Below, piece by piece: positions 1 through 11,435 of a stretch of DNA of 64,000 nucleotides. Source of the stretch: Candidatus Manganitrophus sp. (lineage in GTDB: Bacteria > Nitrospirota > Nitrospiria > SBBL01 > Manganitrophaceae). Every line of letters begins with the position of its first letter. Position 1 is the first letter of the stretch. Under the pieces are notes generated by a model, which was not told the origin of the DNA, searched no databases, and worked only from the letters and a program-made list of their open reading frames with translations. The stretch spans positions 3,492,001 through 3,556,000 of the forward strand of contig CP114561.1 of assembly GCA_028865235.1 (NCBI GenBank), in the 5' to 3' direction. Position numbers and translations under genes: made by a program.

Positions 1-3000
1 GGAAATCGCCTGACAATGACCTCCCTGGATGGCAGGATGGAGTATTCTTACGACGCGATTAGCCAGCTCGTGAGTGTAATTAAGCCGGATGCCACGACAA
101 CTATTTACAGTCTTGATGCGGCCGGAAATCGTATCTCGCTGACAGATGGCAGTGGCACCACCAATTATACGACTAACGATCTGAACCAATATACCGATGT
201 GGGGGGGGAGACCTACAGCTACGATGCCAACGGAAATATGATCAGTAAAACCACACCTGCAGGAACGACGACTTATACTTACGATTTCGAAAACCGTCTT
301 ATCGAAGTAAAGACTACTGCGGAATCCATCTCTTACGTTTATGATCCTTTTGGCCGAAGGATTTTCAGAGCTACCGCAACAGATACTACCCAATTCATCC
401 ACGATGGGTGGCGTGTCTTGATGGAGAAAGATGATTCCGGGAATATAGTGGCACGCTATATTCATGGTGCTTGGATTGACGAGATTTTAAAGATGGAGCG
501 CGGAAGCGAAACGTATTATTACTTCCAGGACGGAATTGGAAGTGTCGTAAATCTCTCAAATTCAATCGGGGATGTTGTTGAATCTTATACATATGATGTT
601 TATGGATTACCAAACGGGATAAGCTCTGTTGGAAACCCACATTTGTTTACAGGTAGAGAATATGAAGTCCAATTAGGACTTTATTATTCCAGGGCTAGAT
701 ATTACAGCCCCCAAATAGGTAGGTTCTTATCACTGGACCCAATAAGGTTCTTAGGGGGAGTGAACTTTTATAAGTATGTTGATAATAATCCTGTTATATT
801 TCTGGATCCGTATGGTTTAAAAAAAAGCGAGGCACCTTGGTGGTGTTTCTATTGTAGTGTTATAGAAAGCGCTGGCGACAATCTTTTAGGTGGAGATATT
901 TCTAATTTGGGTCAGGAAATTGATGAACGTTCCAAGAACTTTAGGCGCGAATTGGCCTGGAATGTTGGAACCAACCTTTTTTTCTCAACTTGGTCATACG
1001 CATTACCATTCCCTGCTCCGCCGATTCCGTCTCCACCCGTGCCTGATACACCTAGCACACCTGTCCCGAGTACCACGCCGGGAGAGGGTGGTAATAGTGA
1101 GGGTGGGGGTAGTAGCAATGACGAGGGAGGTGATGACGGAGGTGGTGGTGAGGGTGGTGATAATAACGATGGGGGTGGTGGAGGTTGTGACCCGTGCGTT
1201 GGGGATCCTACTTTCATTCAACGTTCAGGACGTGGAGAGAAGAAGAGCACTGATTCAATAATAAAATTAGTTTCTCAAGGTTTTGTTGCCAAGCTCTCGG
1301 TACCCTACCAAGAGGCGCTGGTTCGCGGGGGAAGTCCCTATTTTTGGTCTTGCTGATGCTAGAGAATTCAAAAAATTTGAAGTGGAGTATGGAAGTGGAG
1401 TCGAACCACAAACCTGGACTACTATTTTCTCCTCTATCACTTCCCAGACAAAGGATGTTACGGTCACTGACCTGGATGACTCAGGCGACACAACTATCCA
1501 GGGAAACCTCGCCACATGGGATACCGGCTTGAACTATGTCTATCTTCCTTCTCACCCGGCCGATCACCCCATTGACCTGAAAGGAACCTACACGGTCAGA
1601 CTGGTTGTGACTGGAAAGGATGGCCAGACGGTCGAAGACAGGGTCACGGTAGATGTGGCCGACGTGATCCCCAATGCCTGGGGCGGCACGGTTGTCAGCA
1701 CCGATCAACGCCTGATGTTGACGGTGCCGGAGCAGGCGATCCGGGACAGCTTCCGCCTGATCGGAGCCAAGCCTGTCGAGAAGACGCCTGCAACGCCGCC
1801 TATGGATCACACGCTGATCGGATCGGTGTATGCCCTGCGGGAGCCGGGTGAGCGTTTCACCAAAGAGGTGACGCTGACGATGAAGCTCACCGAGGAGGCG
1901 GTCAAAGGGCACGATCTTGATTCCATCGGAATCTACGGATATGACGAGAAACGGAAGACATGGGAACATCTCAACTCGCGGCGTCCGGACGGTCTACCTC
2001 AGATTGAGACAACGATCCGGGCACTGTCGTCCTATTATGCGCTGATGGCGAGCACCAAACCGGGCGAGGGTTCGATAACCGTTGATTCAACTACTGAGCC
2101 GGCGAAATTGCAAAGGGTCAGCGCGGGCGCGGCCTCTGGACCATACCTGATCAAGGAAGACTTCGAACAGGGGACCAACGGCTGGTCGAACCGCGACGGG
2201 GATGTGGGAGCGACGGCGATCCTCGACAAAACCGCCACCTTTGACGGGACGCAGGCACTGAAGATCACCAATCCCAACGGGCACGGGAACTTCGCTGTCA
2301 ACGTCGGCGTCCCCAGTTTTGACGCGCGGGAATACCCGATTGTTCAATTCGACTACCGCGTTCCGCCCGGAGTGAAGACGAACTTCCTGGTCAAGGTGGC
2401 GGGTCGTTGGTACGACATCGGGTTTACCGACGATCCGAAGGAGTTCCGCGATAAACGGGTCAATATCTCCGATATCGGAAAGATCGAAGGGGTGATCGCG
2501 GACGATTCGTGGCGCACGGCGCGGTTTAACCTCTATGAGATGATGCGGACCAAGACAGGACATACCTTCGTCGAAGAGATGATCATGGCCGACTGGGATG
2601 TAGGCGGGTATATGAAGTTGCAGTTCGGGAAGAGCAGCAAGGGAGCGTCTTATTATATTGATAATTTCATCATCGGCCGGGATCCGTCGGCTGGCCTTCG
2701 ATTGGACGAGGAGACCATTTTGGTCGACCACTTTAATCGAAAGAAATCGACAAATGCGTTGGGCGGTGCCGCCGACATCTTCTCCGATGGGAAGAGCGGT
2801 CGCCTGGAATATCTGTACAAGGAGGACGATGCCATCGGGAAAGGACACTCACTTTCGATTTCTTTTGATGTTTCCGAGAAAGAGAGTTATGCAGGGTATA
2901 TCACCGAATTGCAGAACTTGGACCTCAGGGGCTTTCACACCCTCACCTTTTATGTAAAGACTCCGGAGCTAGGTCAGGATCTCCTCGTCGGTCTGAAGGA

Positions 3001-3720
3001 TCAGGCGGGTCAGGAACGAAAGATCGCCATCAACGCCTACCTGTCTGAGAAGGTCGTTGCAGAGTGGAGACGGGCTGTCATCCCACTAGCCGCTTTTTCC
3101 TCCTCTCTGGATTGGAGCCGGATCCAAAGTTTGAGTTTTTCATTCGAGCATGCGCGGAATTCATCGGCAGGTACGGTTCTTTTGGATCAGATCGAATTTC
3201 ACCGCGCTCTTCAATATGTGATGGTCGATGACTTTGAAAGCCAAAGTGAAGAGAACCTCCTAGCAAACCGGAATTGGACCTTTACCCATGGCGCCGCGGC
3301 CATCAACGGACAGAAGGCGAAAAATTCCCGAACGGAATCTATGCCCTTTCCTATGGGGGGAACATCGGTGATGTGGTCGGTCATGACAGAGGTTTAAACT
3401 ACACCGGCTGGGCGACCGGCCTGGGAGGTGTCGACTGCTCGAAGTGCGAGACGTTATCCTTCCGAATTCGGGGAGCCGATGGGGGAGAGAGGCCGAATCT
3501 CTACCTTTCGGATGGAACATCCCGCTGGGGTGTGGACATTGAAGAGTACGTGCAGATCACTCCGGAGTGGCAGGAGGCGCGTATTCCCCTCAAGGCGTTT
3601 TCAGATTACGGCATCGACCTGACCCATCTCGATGTAATCGAGGTTGTCTTTGAATGGGAGAAGATGTCGGGCACGGTTTACCTGGATGAAATCCGGCTGG
3701 GAGATCAAAAGACGAAATGA
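1..3720 (+). CDS. RHS-repeat surface protein with tandem carbohydrate-binding-like domains (5' partial)
   Basis: The frame is open at the window edge, so the N-terminus lies outside. The first 780 bases encode YD repeats and the RHS-associated core (GREYEVQLGLYYSRARYY, then DPIRFLGGVNFYKYVDNNP). A Pro-rich and then Gly/Asp-rich linker follows (1010-1190). After a frameshift in the G-run at about 1326-1330 the protein continues with a PKD/Ig-like stretch and three similar beta-sandwich modules (about 2150-2680, 2700-3215, 3220-3718). The modules close with YYIDNFIIG, TVLLDQIEF and VYLDEIRLG, which resembles CBM11/CIA30-like folds. A second frameshift sits in an A-run near 3320. Restoring both gives one exported polymer-like protein. 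Its stop overlaps the next start as ATGA. Carbohydrate binding is inferred from module shape and the GH17/GT2 neighbours; no ligand residues are recognised. Confidence 0.7.
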
Positions 3721-4619
3721 ACGTGTTTTGCAGCGCTCTGTCCGCCGCTCTTCTAGGCGCCGTCTTGTTCTTCGGTTTTAACGAGGCGAAAGCGGCCTCC
3801 CGCGACAGCCTCCGTATCGTGGCGCCGGCGGTGGCCTATCATCCGAGAGGGTTTGTTCCGGGCACCAAGGGATCAGTTCTTAACCGGGAGCAGATCGTTG
3901 AGGACCTTCGCTTACTGAAGCGGAGCGGCTTTCGGAGCCTGGTAACTTACAGCGCGGAAGGAATGCAGCGCTTGATTCCGGAGATCGCCCGTAGCGAGGG
4001 TTTTGATGGGACGATCATCATGGGGGTTTGGAATCCTCTGTCGGAAGAAGAAATCCGAAATGCGGTGGCCCAAGCCCCTTTTGTGGATGCGTACTGTGTG
4101 GGGAACGAAGGTTTAGGTGTCAGATATACCCCCGAGCAATTGGCGAAGAAAATGGATCAGTTGAGACTCCTGACAAGCCGCCCTGTCACGACGACGGAAC
4201 CGATCGACAGCTATCTGGCGGGGCCATACCGAAATTGGCTGATCGATCATTCCGACTGGCTTTTCCCTCTGGCGCAGCCGGTTTGGTTCGGGCAGTCGGA
4301 TCCGCTCCAAAGCGTCCGCTGGATCTCGGCCCGTCATGATTTCTTGACTGCAACCACCGGCAGGAGGGTCATTCTGAAGGAGGCCGCGCTCCCGAGCGCG
4401 GGCGCAGAAGCCCACAACGAAGAAAATCAACTCTCCTTTTTCAAAGCCCTCGAATTGACGGGCATGCGTTTCTTTTACTTCGAAGCCTTCGACCAGCCCT
4501 GGAAGAAAGATTTTCGGGGAGAGCCAGGCATTGAGATCCATTGGGGTCTTTTCCATTCGGATGGAACACCGAAAAAGGTCGTCTCATGGCTAATAGAGCA
4601 TCGGATGACACGGCGATGA
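3717..4619 (+). CDS. Exported GH17-like exo-beta-1,3-glucanase/transglycosylase
   Basis: A 300-aa protein with an N-terminal signal peptide (ends near NEAKAA). The body matches the bacterial GH17-like fold (COG5309 type). AYCVGNEGLG carries the likely acid/base Glu, ILKEAALPS the likely nucleophile Glu on a late strand, and FYFEAFDQPWK is a family-typical C-terminal motif. It should act on a beta-glucan in the periplasm or at the cell surface. It overlaps the upstream RHS gene and the downstream gene by ATGA, so translation is coupled. A family-2 glycosyltransferase follows two genes on, as in ndvB/ndvC-like beta-glucan loci. Substrate and linkage are inferred from family and context. Confidence 0.82.
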   Translation: MNVFCSALSAALLGAVLFFGFNEAKAASRDSLRIVAPAVAYHPRGFVPGTKGSVLNREQIVEDLRLLKRSGFRSLVTYSAEGMQRLIPEIARSEGFDGTIIMGVWNPLSEEEIRNAVAQAPFVDAYCVGNEGLGVRYTPEQLAKKMDQLRLLTSRPVTTTEPIDSYLAGPYRNWLIDHSDWLFPLAQPVWFGQSDPLQSVRWISARHDFLTATTGRRVILKEAALPSAGAEAHNEENQLSFFKALELTGMRFFYFEAFDQPWKKDFRGEPGIEIHWGLFHSDGTPKKVVSWLIEHRMTRR

Positions 4620-5305
4620 AGCGATTTCATCTGCTGGCGACACTGGTAGCCACACTCATTTCTCTTATGGGTCAGCCGGCCTGGAGCACGACTGGGGGAA
4701 CGACAGGGCCGGGTCCCATGGTGCTGGGAACGGATGATCACAACGGATCGAGGGAGTTGGTTGACCTTGTAGAAACAGGCGATTTACTAGTTGGCCGTCC
4801 TAAGAATGGATCGATCGAATTGATTACGGTTCAGGCCCCCGAAGCCAGTAGCGGAAGCCTGATCTTAAGGGAGCTCAACCTTCCAGAAAAAGGAAGGTTG
4901 CTTCATCTGAGCGCACCGGCTTCTCTAGCGGAGAAGACACGACGAGTAGCCATCTTTGTAAGAGACCCTCCGAAAAACCTCGTGCTGTTTGAATGGGTTG
5001 AGGGTCAATGGAAGGAGCGGGAACCCCAACCGCTTCCTATTGCCTCTGAAGAGTTCTTATTGAGGCGCGAAGGACAACTCCTGGCCTTTTCCGTTTCGGG
5101 GCTTGGATCATACTGGCTGGTGCCGGATGCTTTGGTCGGGCCCGTTATAGCGGAGAGCGAGGGGCCGGATGGATGGCCGAGTCGGCTGTTCGGCGGAGGA
5201 ATCGTGAGAGCCTTCTCCACCTGGATATGGGCTCTGGTGTTGCTTGCGGTCGGGTGGATCTTGTCGGGTTGGACGCATCGGATGGAGCGGAGGGGCGGGG
5301 AATAA
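4616..5305 (+). CDS. Exported membrane-anchored protein of glycan operon, unknown function
   Basis: The chosen start is ATG 4616, which overlaps the previous stop (ATGA); a longer upstream reading lies inside the GH17 gene. The protein is 229 aa with a signal peptide (MKRFHLLATLVATLISLMGQ), a soluble region of predicted beta strands, and one C-terminal transmembrane helix (WIWALVLLAVGWILSGW) followed by basic residues. It should therefore sit on the outer face of the cytoplasmic membrane. I recognise no enzymatic motif. Its place between a GH17 glucanase and a GT2 synthase suggests an accessory role in glycan export or synthase assembly, which is inference. Confidence 0.72.
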   Translation: MKRFHLLATLVATLISLMGQPAWSTTGGTTGPGPMVLGTDDHNGSRELVDLVETGDLLVGRPKNGSIELITVQAPEASSGSLILRELNLPEKGRLLHLSAPASLAEKTRRVAIFVRDPPKNLVLFEWVEGQWKEREPQPLPIASEEFLLRREGQLLAFSVSGLGSYWLVPDALVGPVIAESEGPDGWPSRLFGGGIVRAFSTWIWALVLLAVGWILSGWTHRMERRGGE

Positions 5306-5306
5306 T

Positions 5307-6830
5307 ATGGTATGGCCGGCGATTGTTCTTTTGGTCATTCAAGGGATTCTTCTTTCTTTTTTCTGTTTCTTCGCGTTCTATAATTACCTTTATGGGATTG
5401 CCAGTTTGTGGAAACCTCGCATTCGCCGTATCAAGCCCCCCGATAAAACGGTTGCCGTGGTCATCGTATCTTTTAATGAAAAGCATGTCCTGGAAGATAC
5501 GGTTCGCGCCTGCGAGGCCTTGACCTATCGAAATAAGATCATTGTCTTGGCGGACGACTCCACCGACCCGGAAATCATTGAGAAGAATCGGCGGTTCGCC
5601 CAATTGCGGGGATGTCAAAGGGTAAGCGAGCACCCGTTTTTTCAGGAGGTCGACCGCGGGGATGGAAAGGGCGAACTGGAACCGGTTGAAATCTGGGAGT
5701 CGCCGCATTTCATCCTGTTTCACCGGCCAATGAATGCTGGATTTAAAGGGGGAAGCCTCGAAGCGGTCCGTCATTTCCTCCAAAGTAAACAGATCGATCG
5801 GATGTATCTGCTCGATGCCGATTGGCATCCCCAGCAGGATGCGCTAGAGCAGACCCTTGCGGTTCTGGAGGCAGATACAAATGCGGCGTTTGTTCAGACA
5901 AAGCGCATCTCTTCCCGAAAGGGAATGAACCTATTCCAGAAATATGTGGCGATTTATGAGGAAGGCTGTTACTACGCCGATTTTGAGGGACGTCAGGTCA
6001 TCGGGCATCCCATTCTGTTCTCCGGTTGTTGCACCCTTTTTCGCTTGGAGGCCGTTGCCGCGGTCGGCGGGTTTACACCGGGACACCTCACGGAAGATTT
6101 GGACCTCACCGACCGCCTTTGGATTCACGGATGGAAGGGGATCTATCTCGGGGAGGTCGTCAATCACGGAGAAGTGCCGTTTTCCTACGAGCATTTTCGC
6201 CGTCAGCAGGAGCGATGGGCAGCGGGGTCTGCAAGGGCGCTGAGAGACTTCTTTCTGCCGATCCTCACCACTAGAAAACTCAGTTTCATTGAAAAACTCT
6301 CTGCGATCCGACAGAACGCCTATTTCACAAGCACCTTGCTGACGGCATTGGCCCTCCTGCTCGGAATATTGACTGTGCTCTGGCTTTCCGTTGCGTGGAA
6401 CAGCTATGCGGTGGAGTTCTACCTCTATGTGATGGGGCTCTTTCGGATCCCTGTTCTGTTTGTGATCTATGGTTGTATCCTAGCCAACTTTATCGAGCCG
6501 CTGGTGATGATTTTTGTAAAGAAACGTTCCTTCCGGGAGGCACTGCATCTTCCGATGTCCTTCTGGTATACGTGGAGCAATCTGTACGCCTATATCGTGG
6601 GGAATATCAAGGGGCTTTTCGGTGTCAAATTCGATTGGTTCTGCACGCCCAAATTTCGTCGCAGCAGTGTGGAACGCTTCCAACGGATTCCACTTACGAT
6701 ACGCGTTGTCAACCTCTGCACCTGCGCCGCTTTTCTCTGCCTTTACTTCACAGAAGGCTGGATGTTCGGATGGTTCGATGAATTTGCCCTGCTCTGGCTC
6801 CCGGCTTTTTTACTGGGTTCTATGGAGTGA
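5307..6830 (+). CDS. Processive family-2 glycosyltransferase (membrane)
   Basis: Start ATG 5307 lies one base after the previous stop; an upstream alternative would run through that gene. The protein is about 507 aa. An N-terminal membrane helix is followed by the GT-A domain with VVIVSFNE, ADDST, LLDADWHP (DxD-like), TEDLDLTDRL and QQERWAAG (Q-x-x-R-W of processive synthases). Several C-terminal transmembrane segments follow. This is the architecture of cellulose, curdlan and NdvB-like synthases, which polymerise UDP-sugars while extruding the chain. With the GH17-like enzyme upstream, a beta-glucan product is plausible; the sugar cannot be read from sequence. It is the last gene of the coupled set. 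Confidence 0.88.
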   Translation: MVWPAIVLLVIQGILLSFFCFFAFYNYLYGIASLWKPRIRRIKPPDKTVAVVIVSFNEKHVLEDTVRACEALTYRNKIIVLADDSTDPEIIEKNRRFAQLRGCQRVSEHPFFQEVDRGDGKGELEPVEIWESPHFILFHRPMNAGFKGGSLEAVRHFLQSKQIDRMYLLDADWHPQQDALEQTLAVLEADTNAAFVQTKRISSRKGMNLFQKYVAIYEEGCYYADFEGRQVIGHPILFSGCCTLFRLEAVAAVGGFTPGHLTEDLDLTDRLWIHGWKGIYLGEVVNHGEVPFSYEHFRRQQERWAAGSARALRDFFLPILTTRKLSFIEKLSAIRQNAYFTSTLLTALALLLGILTVLWLSVAWNSYAVEFYLYVMGLFRIPVLFVIYGCILANFIEPLVMIFVKKRSFREALHLPMSFWYTWSNLYAYIVGNIKGLFGVKFDWFCTPKFRRSSVERFQRIPLTIRVVNLCTCAAFLCLYFTEGWMFGWFDEFALLWLPAFLLGSME

Positions 6831-7170
6831 AAGGATAGAAATTGCTGATAAATTCTTTGCGGAACGATGCTTGATGGAAAACGTATGTTAATTCTCGAAA
6901 TTACCAGGGTGAAATATCATTATATTCTACACACCAGGAAGATCCCTGGTGTCCTACGCAACATTAGACTAACGTTCTAAAATTTTGCTATCGCTCTGTA
7001 TATATTCTGTGGTCGTATAAGTTACGGCTTGCGGTCGCTTCCGACCTCTATGAGGGCATGTCGAGGCGATCGACATTCAAAGAAACGGGGCCAGCAATGG
7101 AAGCTGGGTTTCCGCTGAAGGAAGCGATCGGGCCAAACCGCAGCGAGGTATCCTACTGCGCTTCGTTGAG
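6831..7170. other. Intergenic region with a hairpin
   Basis: No convincing coding sequence. An 8-bp stem with a 6-nt loop (acaccagg/cctggtgt, 6931-6952) about 100 bases after the glycosyltransferase stop may end its transcript, although no T-run follows. The remainder should hold the promoter of the downstream regulator; I could not assign -35/-10 boxes with confidence. Confidence 0.4.
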
Positions 7171-10100
7171 GTGTTTTTCGTGAGCCGCCGTCGGATGCCG
7201 CGGGACACCGGTTCTCCTCGGATGATCGCGAAACTCAGCCCGCCGGTCGCTGACAACGTCCTGTTGCGCAGGCGATTGTTTCGGGATCTTGATCGCGCGC
7301 GGCGGCAGCTTCTCACCTGGATCGTGGGCCCCGCCGGTTCTGGAAAGACCACCCTCGCCGTAAGCTACCTACACGCGCGCCGCCTCCCCACCCTATGGTA
7401 TCGTCTGGATGCCGGCGACGCGGATCTCGCCTCCTTTGTTTATCACTTGGGCATGGCGGCCCGGCGGCTTGTTCCCCGCAAGGCTGTGACCTTTCCGCTG
7501 CTCACCCCCGAGTATCAGGGCGCCCTCGGGGTGTTTGCCGGGCGCTTCGTCGAAATCTTGACCGACGTCCTGCCGCGCGGCGCGGTGATCGTTTTGGACG
7601 ATTACCACGACGTAGGAGCCGAGGCCGGGCTGCATGATTTTCTGGCTGCGGCGCTGGAGGCGCTGCCCGGGACCCTGCGCGTCATCGGGGTGAGCCGTCG
7701 AGCCCCGCCCCCGGCATTCGCGCGCGCGCAGGCCGGCCAGCGGATGGCGATCATCGAAGGCGCATCGCTTGCGCTCACACTCACGGAAACGCGGGCGCTT
7801 GCGCGGCGGCTGGCCAAGGGTCGGACCGCTTCGCGCGTTGCGCTGGAGACCCTCTACGCGAGCACCCAGGGGTGGGCGGCCGGCATCACGCTGGCCGTGG
7901 CGCAGGTACAGGCGGGACCTGGGCCACGGGTGCTCCGCCCGACGCAGATTGAGCAGGCCACGTTTGAATACTTTGCAAACGAGGTGTTCCGGTCGATGCC
8001 GCCCGAAACGCAGGACGCCCTGCTCCGGCTCGCGCTCCTGCCCGACGCGACGGCGCGGAGCGCGCGGACGCTCACCGCCTGCGCGGACATCGGCGCCCGG
8101 CTCGACGAACTGGTGGCGGCGCGGACGTTCACCGTCCGCCACGAAGGGGAGCCGGCACGGTATACGTTCCATCCACTGTTCCGGAGCTTTTTGTCCGCGC
8201 GTCTTCTGAAAACCTATACTGCGGAGCGCCTTGCACCGCTGCAAGTCTGCGCCGCCGGACTCTTGGCGGAGGACGGCCGGCCGGAGCAGGCGGCGGAATT
8301 ATTGGCGCGGGCCAAAGCGTGGGACGCGTTGGTCTCACTCATTCGGGTGCACGGGCCGCTGCTGCTGGATCAGGGCCGGCATGCCACGGTGGCCGAGATG
8401 ATCGAACGGGTGCCGTCCGCCGTGCGGCGTGACGAGCCGTGGCTGGCGTACCTTTTCGGGGGCCTCTCGGTTTCCGTTTGAGGCGGATAACGGGCGCGCG
8501 TACCTGGCCGAGGCGTACCGGGGATTCCGGTCGAACAATGACCTGCCGGGTCAGGTGTTGGCCTGGGCCCTCATTGTGGATGGGATTGCCTTTAGCTGGG
8601 TCGATTTTTCGCCTCTGGATGAATGGCTTGATGCTGCGGAGCGGGACCTGCTTCCGCACTTCGAAACCCCTGCCGCCAGGCCCGATTCAGGGGCGGTTTG
8701 TGACCGGGATGTTCAATGCACTGATGTACCGTCGGCCAGAGGATCCCCATATTGCGCAGTGGGCGGAGCGCCTGGAACAACTCATCGCGCAGATGGATGA
8801 TCCCACACACCGGGTCCTGGCAGGTCTTAATCTGGTTTTTTATTACGATGCGTGGATTGGAAACCCACGGTCTGCCAAGCGCGTCGCCGACTTCATCCGG
8901 CCGCGGCCTTACGATTCGCGAGTAACCTCCATCGCCCTAATCGCTTGGTCCTTTACCTGGGCGATACATCTGTGCTATCGCAACCGGATCGACGAAGGGA
9001 TTCAGCAAGTGGAGGTGGGGCGCGCCGAGGCGGCGCGCAGCGGCGTCCGGACATGGAATTTCTGGCTCGCGATGTGGGCGGTCTACCTGAAGTGCAGCGC
9101 CGCAGATCTGCCGGGTGCGCGCGCCTATCTTAAAATTACCGGGCAGCTCATTACGCCGGAGCGGCCGCTGGAATATGCCCACCAAGACGGGCTTCTGGCG
9201 TGGGTGCTCTATCTGGAAGGAGATTTTGTGCAGAGCGAAGCGCTCGCACGCGCCACCCTAGCGGTCACTGAACGGACAGCAACGGCGGTGCAGCAGGCGC
9301 ACACCATGGGGCAAGTGGCGGATGCTTCGATGGCGCAGGGCCGAAACGAAGAAGCGCTGGCGCTGCTGCGCCGGGCGTTGCATTTGTCTGAAACGATCCG
9401 TAGCCCGATGATGATCTGTCGCGTGGGGATTATCTTAGCGGAAGCGCTGGAGAGGATTGGCAATCATCAGGAAGGGCTGGCGCTGTTGCGGCGGATTTTT
9501 GCTTTGGTGCGAGAATATGATTTGATTAACTTTTCCTTCATGCGGGGGACGGTCCATGGCCCGGTCTATGCGCGGGCGCTGGAGGCCGGGATCGAGGTCG
9601 AAACGGTGCAGCGGCTGGTTCGGGAACACCGGGCCATTCTGCCGCCGCGGGCCGACTATCCCGACAATTGGCCTTGGCCGCTGCGCATCCATACGCTCGG
9701 TCGGTTCAGCCTTGTCGTCGATGGTCAGGTACTAGAATTTTCCGGCAAGGCACAGCGCAAGCCGATCGAGCTGGTGCAACTCCTGGTGTCCCTGGGGGGA
9801 CGAGAAATCAAGGAGGAGCGGCTGACCGAGATTCTCTGGCCGGATGCCGATGGAGATGCCGCGCACTCGGCGTTCACCACCACCCTGGGCCGGTTGCGAA
9901 AGCTGATCGGCGAAAAAGCGATCCGCGTCAGTGGCGGCCGCGTCTCATTCGATCGAGCATTCTGCTGGGTCGATACCTGGGCGCTCGAATCGCTCATCGA
10001 GAAGGACGAGCAAGCCGGCGGCGCGGATCGCCCAGGCCGCATGGCCCGCATTCTGGCCCTCTATCAGGGACCGTTCCTGATGCCGGATCACGATGAGCCG

Positions 10101-10403
10101 TGGGCCGCGCCGCTGCGCGAGCGGCTGCGGTCTCGATTCGTTCGTTATCTCACCTCACAGGTCGCGGCGCTGAGCCGGGCTGGACGATGGAATGAGGCCG
10201 TCGATCTCTATCAGAAGGGACTTGACACGGACGGATTGGCCGAGCCGCTCCATCAGGGGCTGATCCGCGCCTACCTCGCGCAGGGCCGCTGTGCCGAAGC
10301 CCTCGCCGCCTTTGATCGCTGCCGGACCCTCCTCGCCCGGACGGTCGGCGTAGAGCCCAACCCAGAAACCCTCGCTCTGGTCCAGTCGATTCGCCGAAAA
10401 TAA
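7171..10403 (+). CDS. STAND-NTPase transcriptional regulator with C-terminal BTAD domain (frameshifted)
   Basis: One large regulator of about 1075 aa read across three frames. The N-terminal NTPase has Walker A (GPAGSGKTTL) and a Walker B-like VIVLDDYHD, as in MalT-type STAND proteins. Tetratricopeptide-like helices occupy the middle. The C-terminus has an OmpR-like winged helix (IHTLGRFSLVVDGQ ... EERLTEILWPDADGD) and a bacterial transcriptional activation domain (WNEAVDLYQKGLDTDG). Frameshifts fall in a G5 run near 8457-8461 and a C4 run near 8667-8670, each explained by one extra base. GTG 7171, GTG 7180 and ATG 7222 are all possible starts. It is monocistronic, so its targets are unknown. 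It is very GC-rich compared with the AT-rich stretch that follows. Confidence 0.8.
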
Positions 10404-10781
10404 CTCTGTTCACGGCGCCCTGTCATAAGTAGCGGGACAGTCTACGCCACTCTTGGAATATTTTGATATGGGATGAATCTGTGACCGATCTGTGACTTCC
10501 GGTTGTATATCGTAACCGTCACCGAAACAATATGGATCTCCTTAAAACAAAATCCCAATCTTCTGGGAATATTGAATATCCAAGCTATATAGCTTATGCG
10601 TAAGCAGGCGTTATTGTGATCACGATCGAAATTAGCCAGAGGACTTTCAGGGATAAAAATTTCTATTGTCGATTAAGCTGAATTTGAGGCCAAAAGTGAA
10701 AAGGGGAAAAGGGCCACCTAGGTCTAGAGATTTGATTTTAAATTTGTCTCTGATATTTTCAGGCCTATTAGGAGGCAATAA
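10404..10781. other. AT-rich intergenic region
   Basis: No coding signal. It includes a 14-bp palindrome (aagctatatagctt, 10582-10595) of unknown role and marks the left edge of the AT-rich island. Confidence 0.35.
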
Positions 10782-11088
10782 CATGTCGTGTCCTCTTCGT
10801 TTATGCTATGCAAAGCCCTCTATCACATCACCGCCTGAGGAAAGGGAAGAGCCGGAGTGGATTTGAGAGCGCCTACCGACGATTGTTGAAGAGGGGGTTC
10901 AAAAAGGGATCGATTGTCCGTGGCACAAAATGGCCGGACAGTTCTTGTTAAGAGGAGAGGCATTTGAGCGATCGGAGCGCTTCGGAGTCGATGGCTCTGC
11001 TGTAAGCCAAGGGGCCAAGCGTGTCGGGCGCCTTCGATTGGAGAATGCAAGGCTTCATCTGATTCTAGATCAATCGAAACGAGCTTAA
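10782..11088 (+). pseudogene. Decayed REP-associated Y1 transposase (TnpA-REP/RayT type)
   Basis: An AGGAGG ribosome site (about 10770) precedes ATG 10782. The N-terminal signature of Y1 REP transposases can be followed across a frameshift: PLRLCYA, then ALYHITA, with the expected Arg codon now TGA. The catalytic middle (HUH and Tyr region) is missing. The last part encodes a DnaA-like helix-turn-helix tail typical of this family (VDGSAVSQGAKRVGRLRLEN). Stop codons and an internal deletion make it a genuine remnant and not merely a sequencing slip. Confidence 0.55.
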
Positions 11089-11435
11089 TCTCAAATTTCT
11101 AGACCTGGTACCTTTACATCATTTTTTCAATATTATGAAACCGCTCGGGCATATTTTCTGTCTGCCGAATGGCAGATTGCAAAAATCGCTACAGCTGATT
11201 TAAATTGGACCGTCGCGGGATAATCCCGCTTTTAGTCAAAAGGGCTTTCCCCTATTCTTGAAACCAAGGCCTTCGACAAACTCATAAACAAATGGTTGAG
11301 CATCGAACATTGCCAGACCAAAGGAGTAATACGCCGATATACGTATTGACGCTGCACATTTCCCCGCTGAGGACCTTTTTGGAGTTTATTTAGGGCTGTG
11401 CTGGCCCAATAATAATAATGAGGAGGCATTAAGGG
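11089..11435. other. Intergenic region upstream of collar-like gene
   Basis: AT-rich, with no convincing gene. It ends with an AGGAGG ribosome site (11420-11425) for the gene at 11436. Confidence 0.35.

Noticed and set aside
1080..1195. Glycine/aspartate-rich repeat as a possible RTX calcium-binding region
   Set aside because: It is a low-complexity Gly/Asp/Asn/Ser linker without the GGxGxD nonapeptide pattern.
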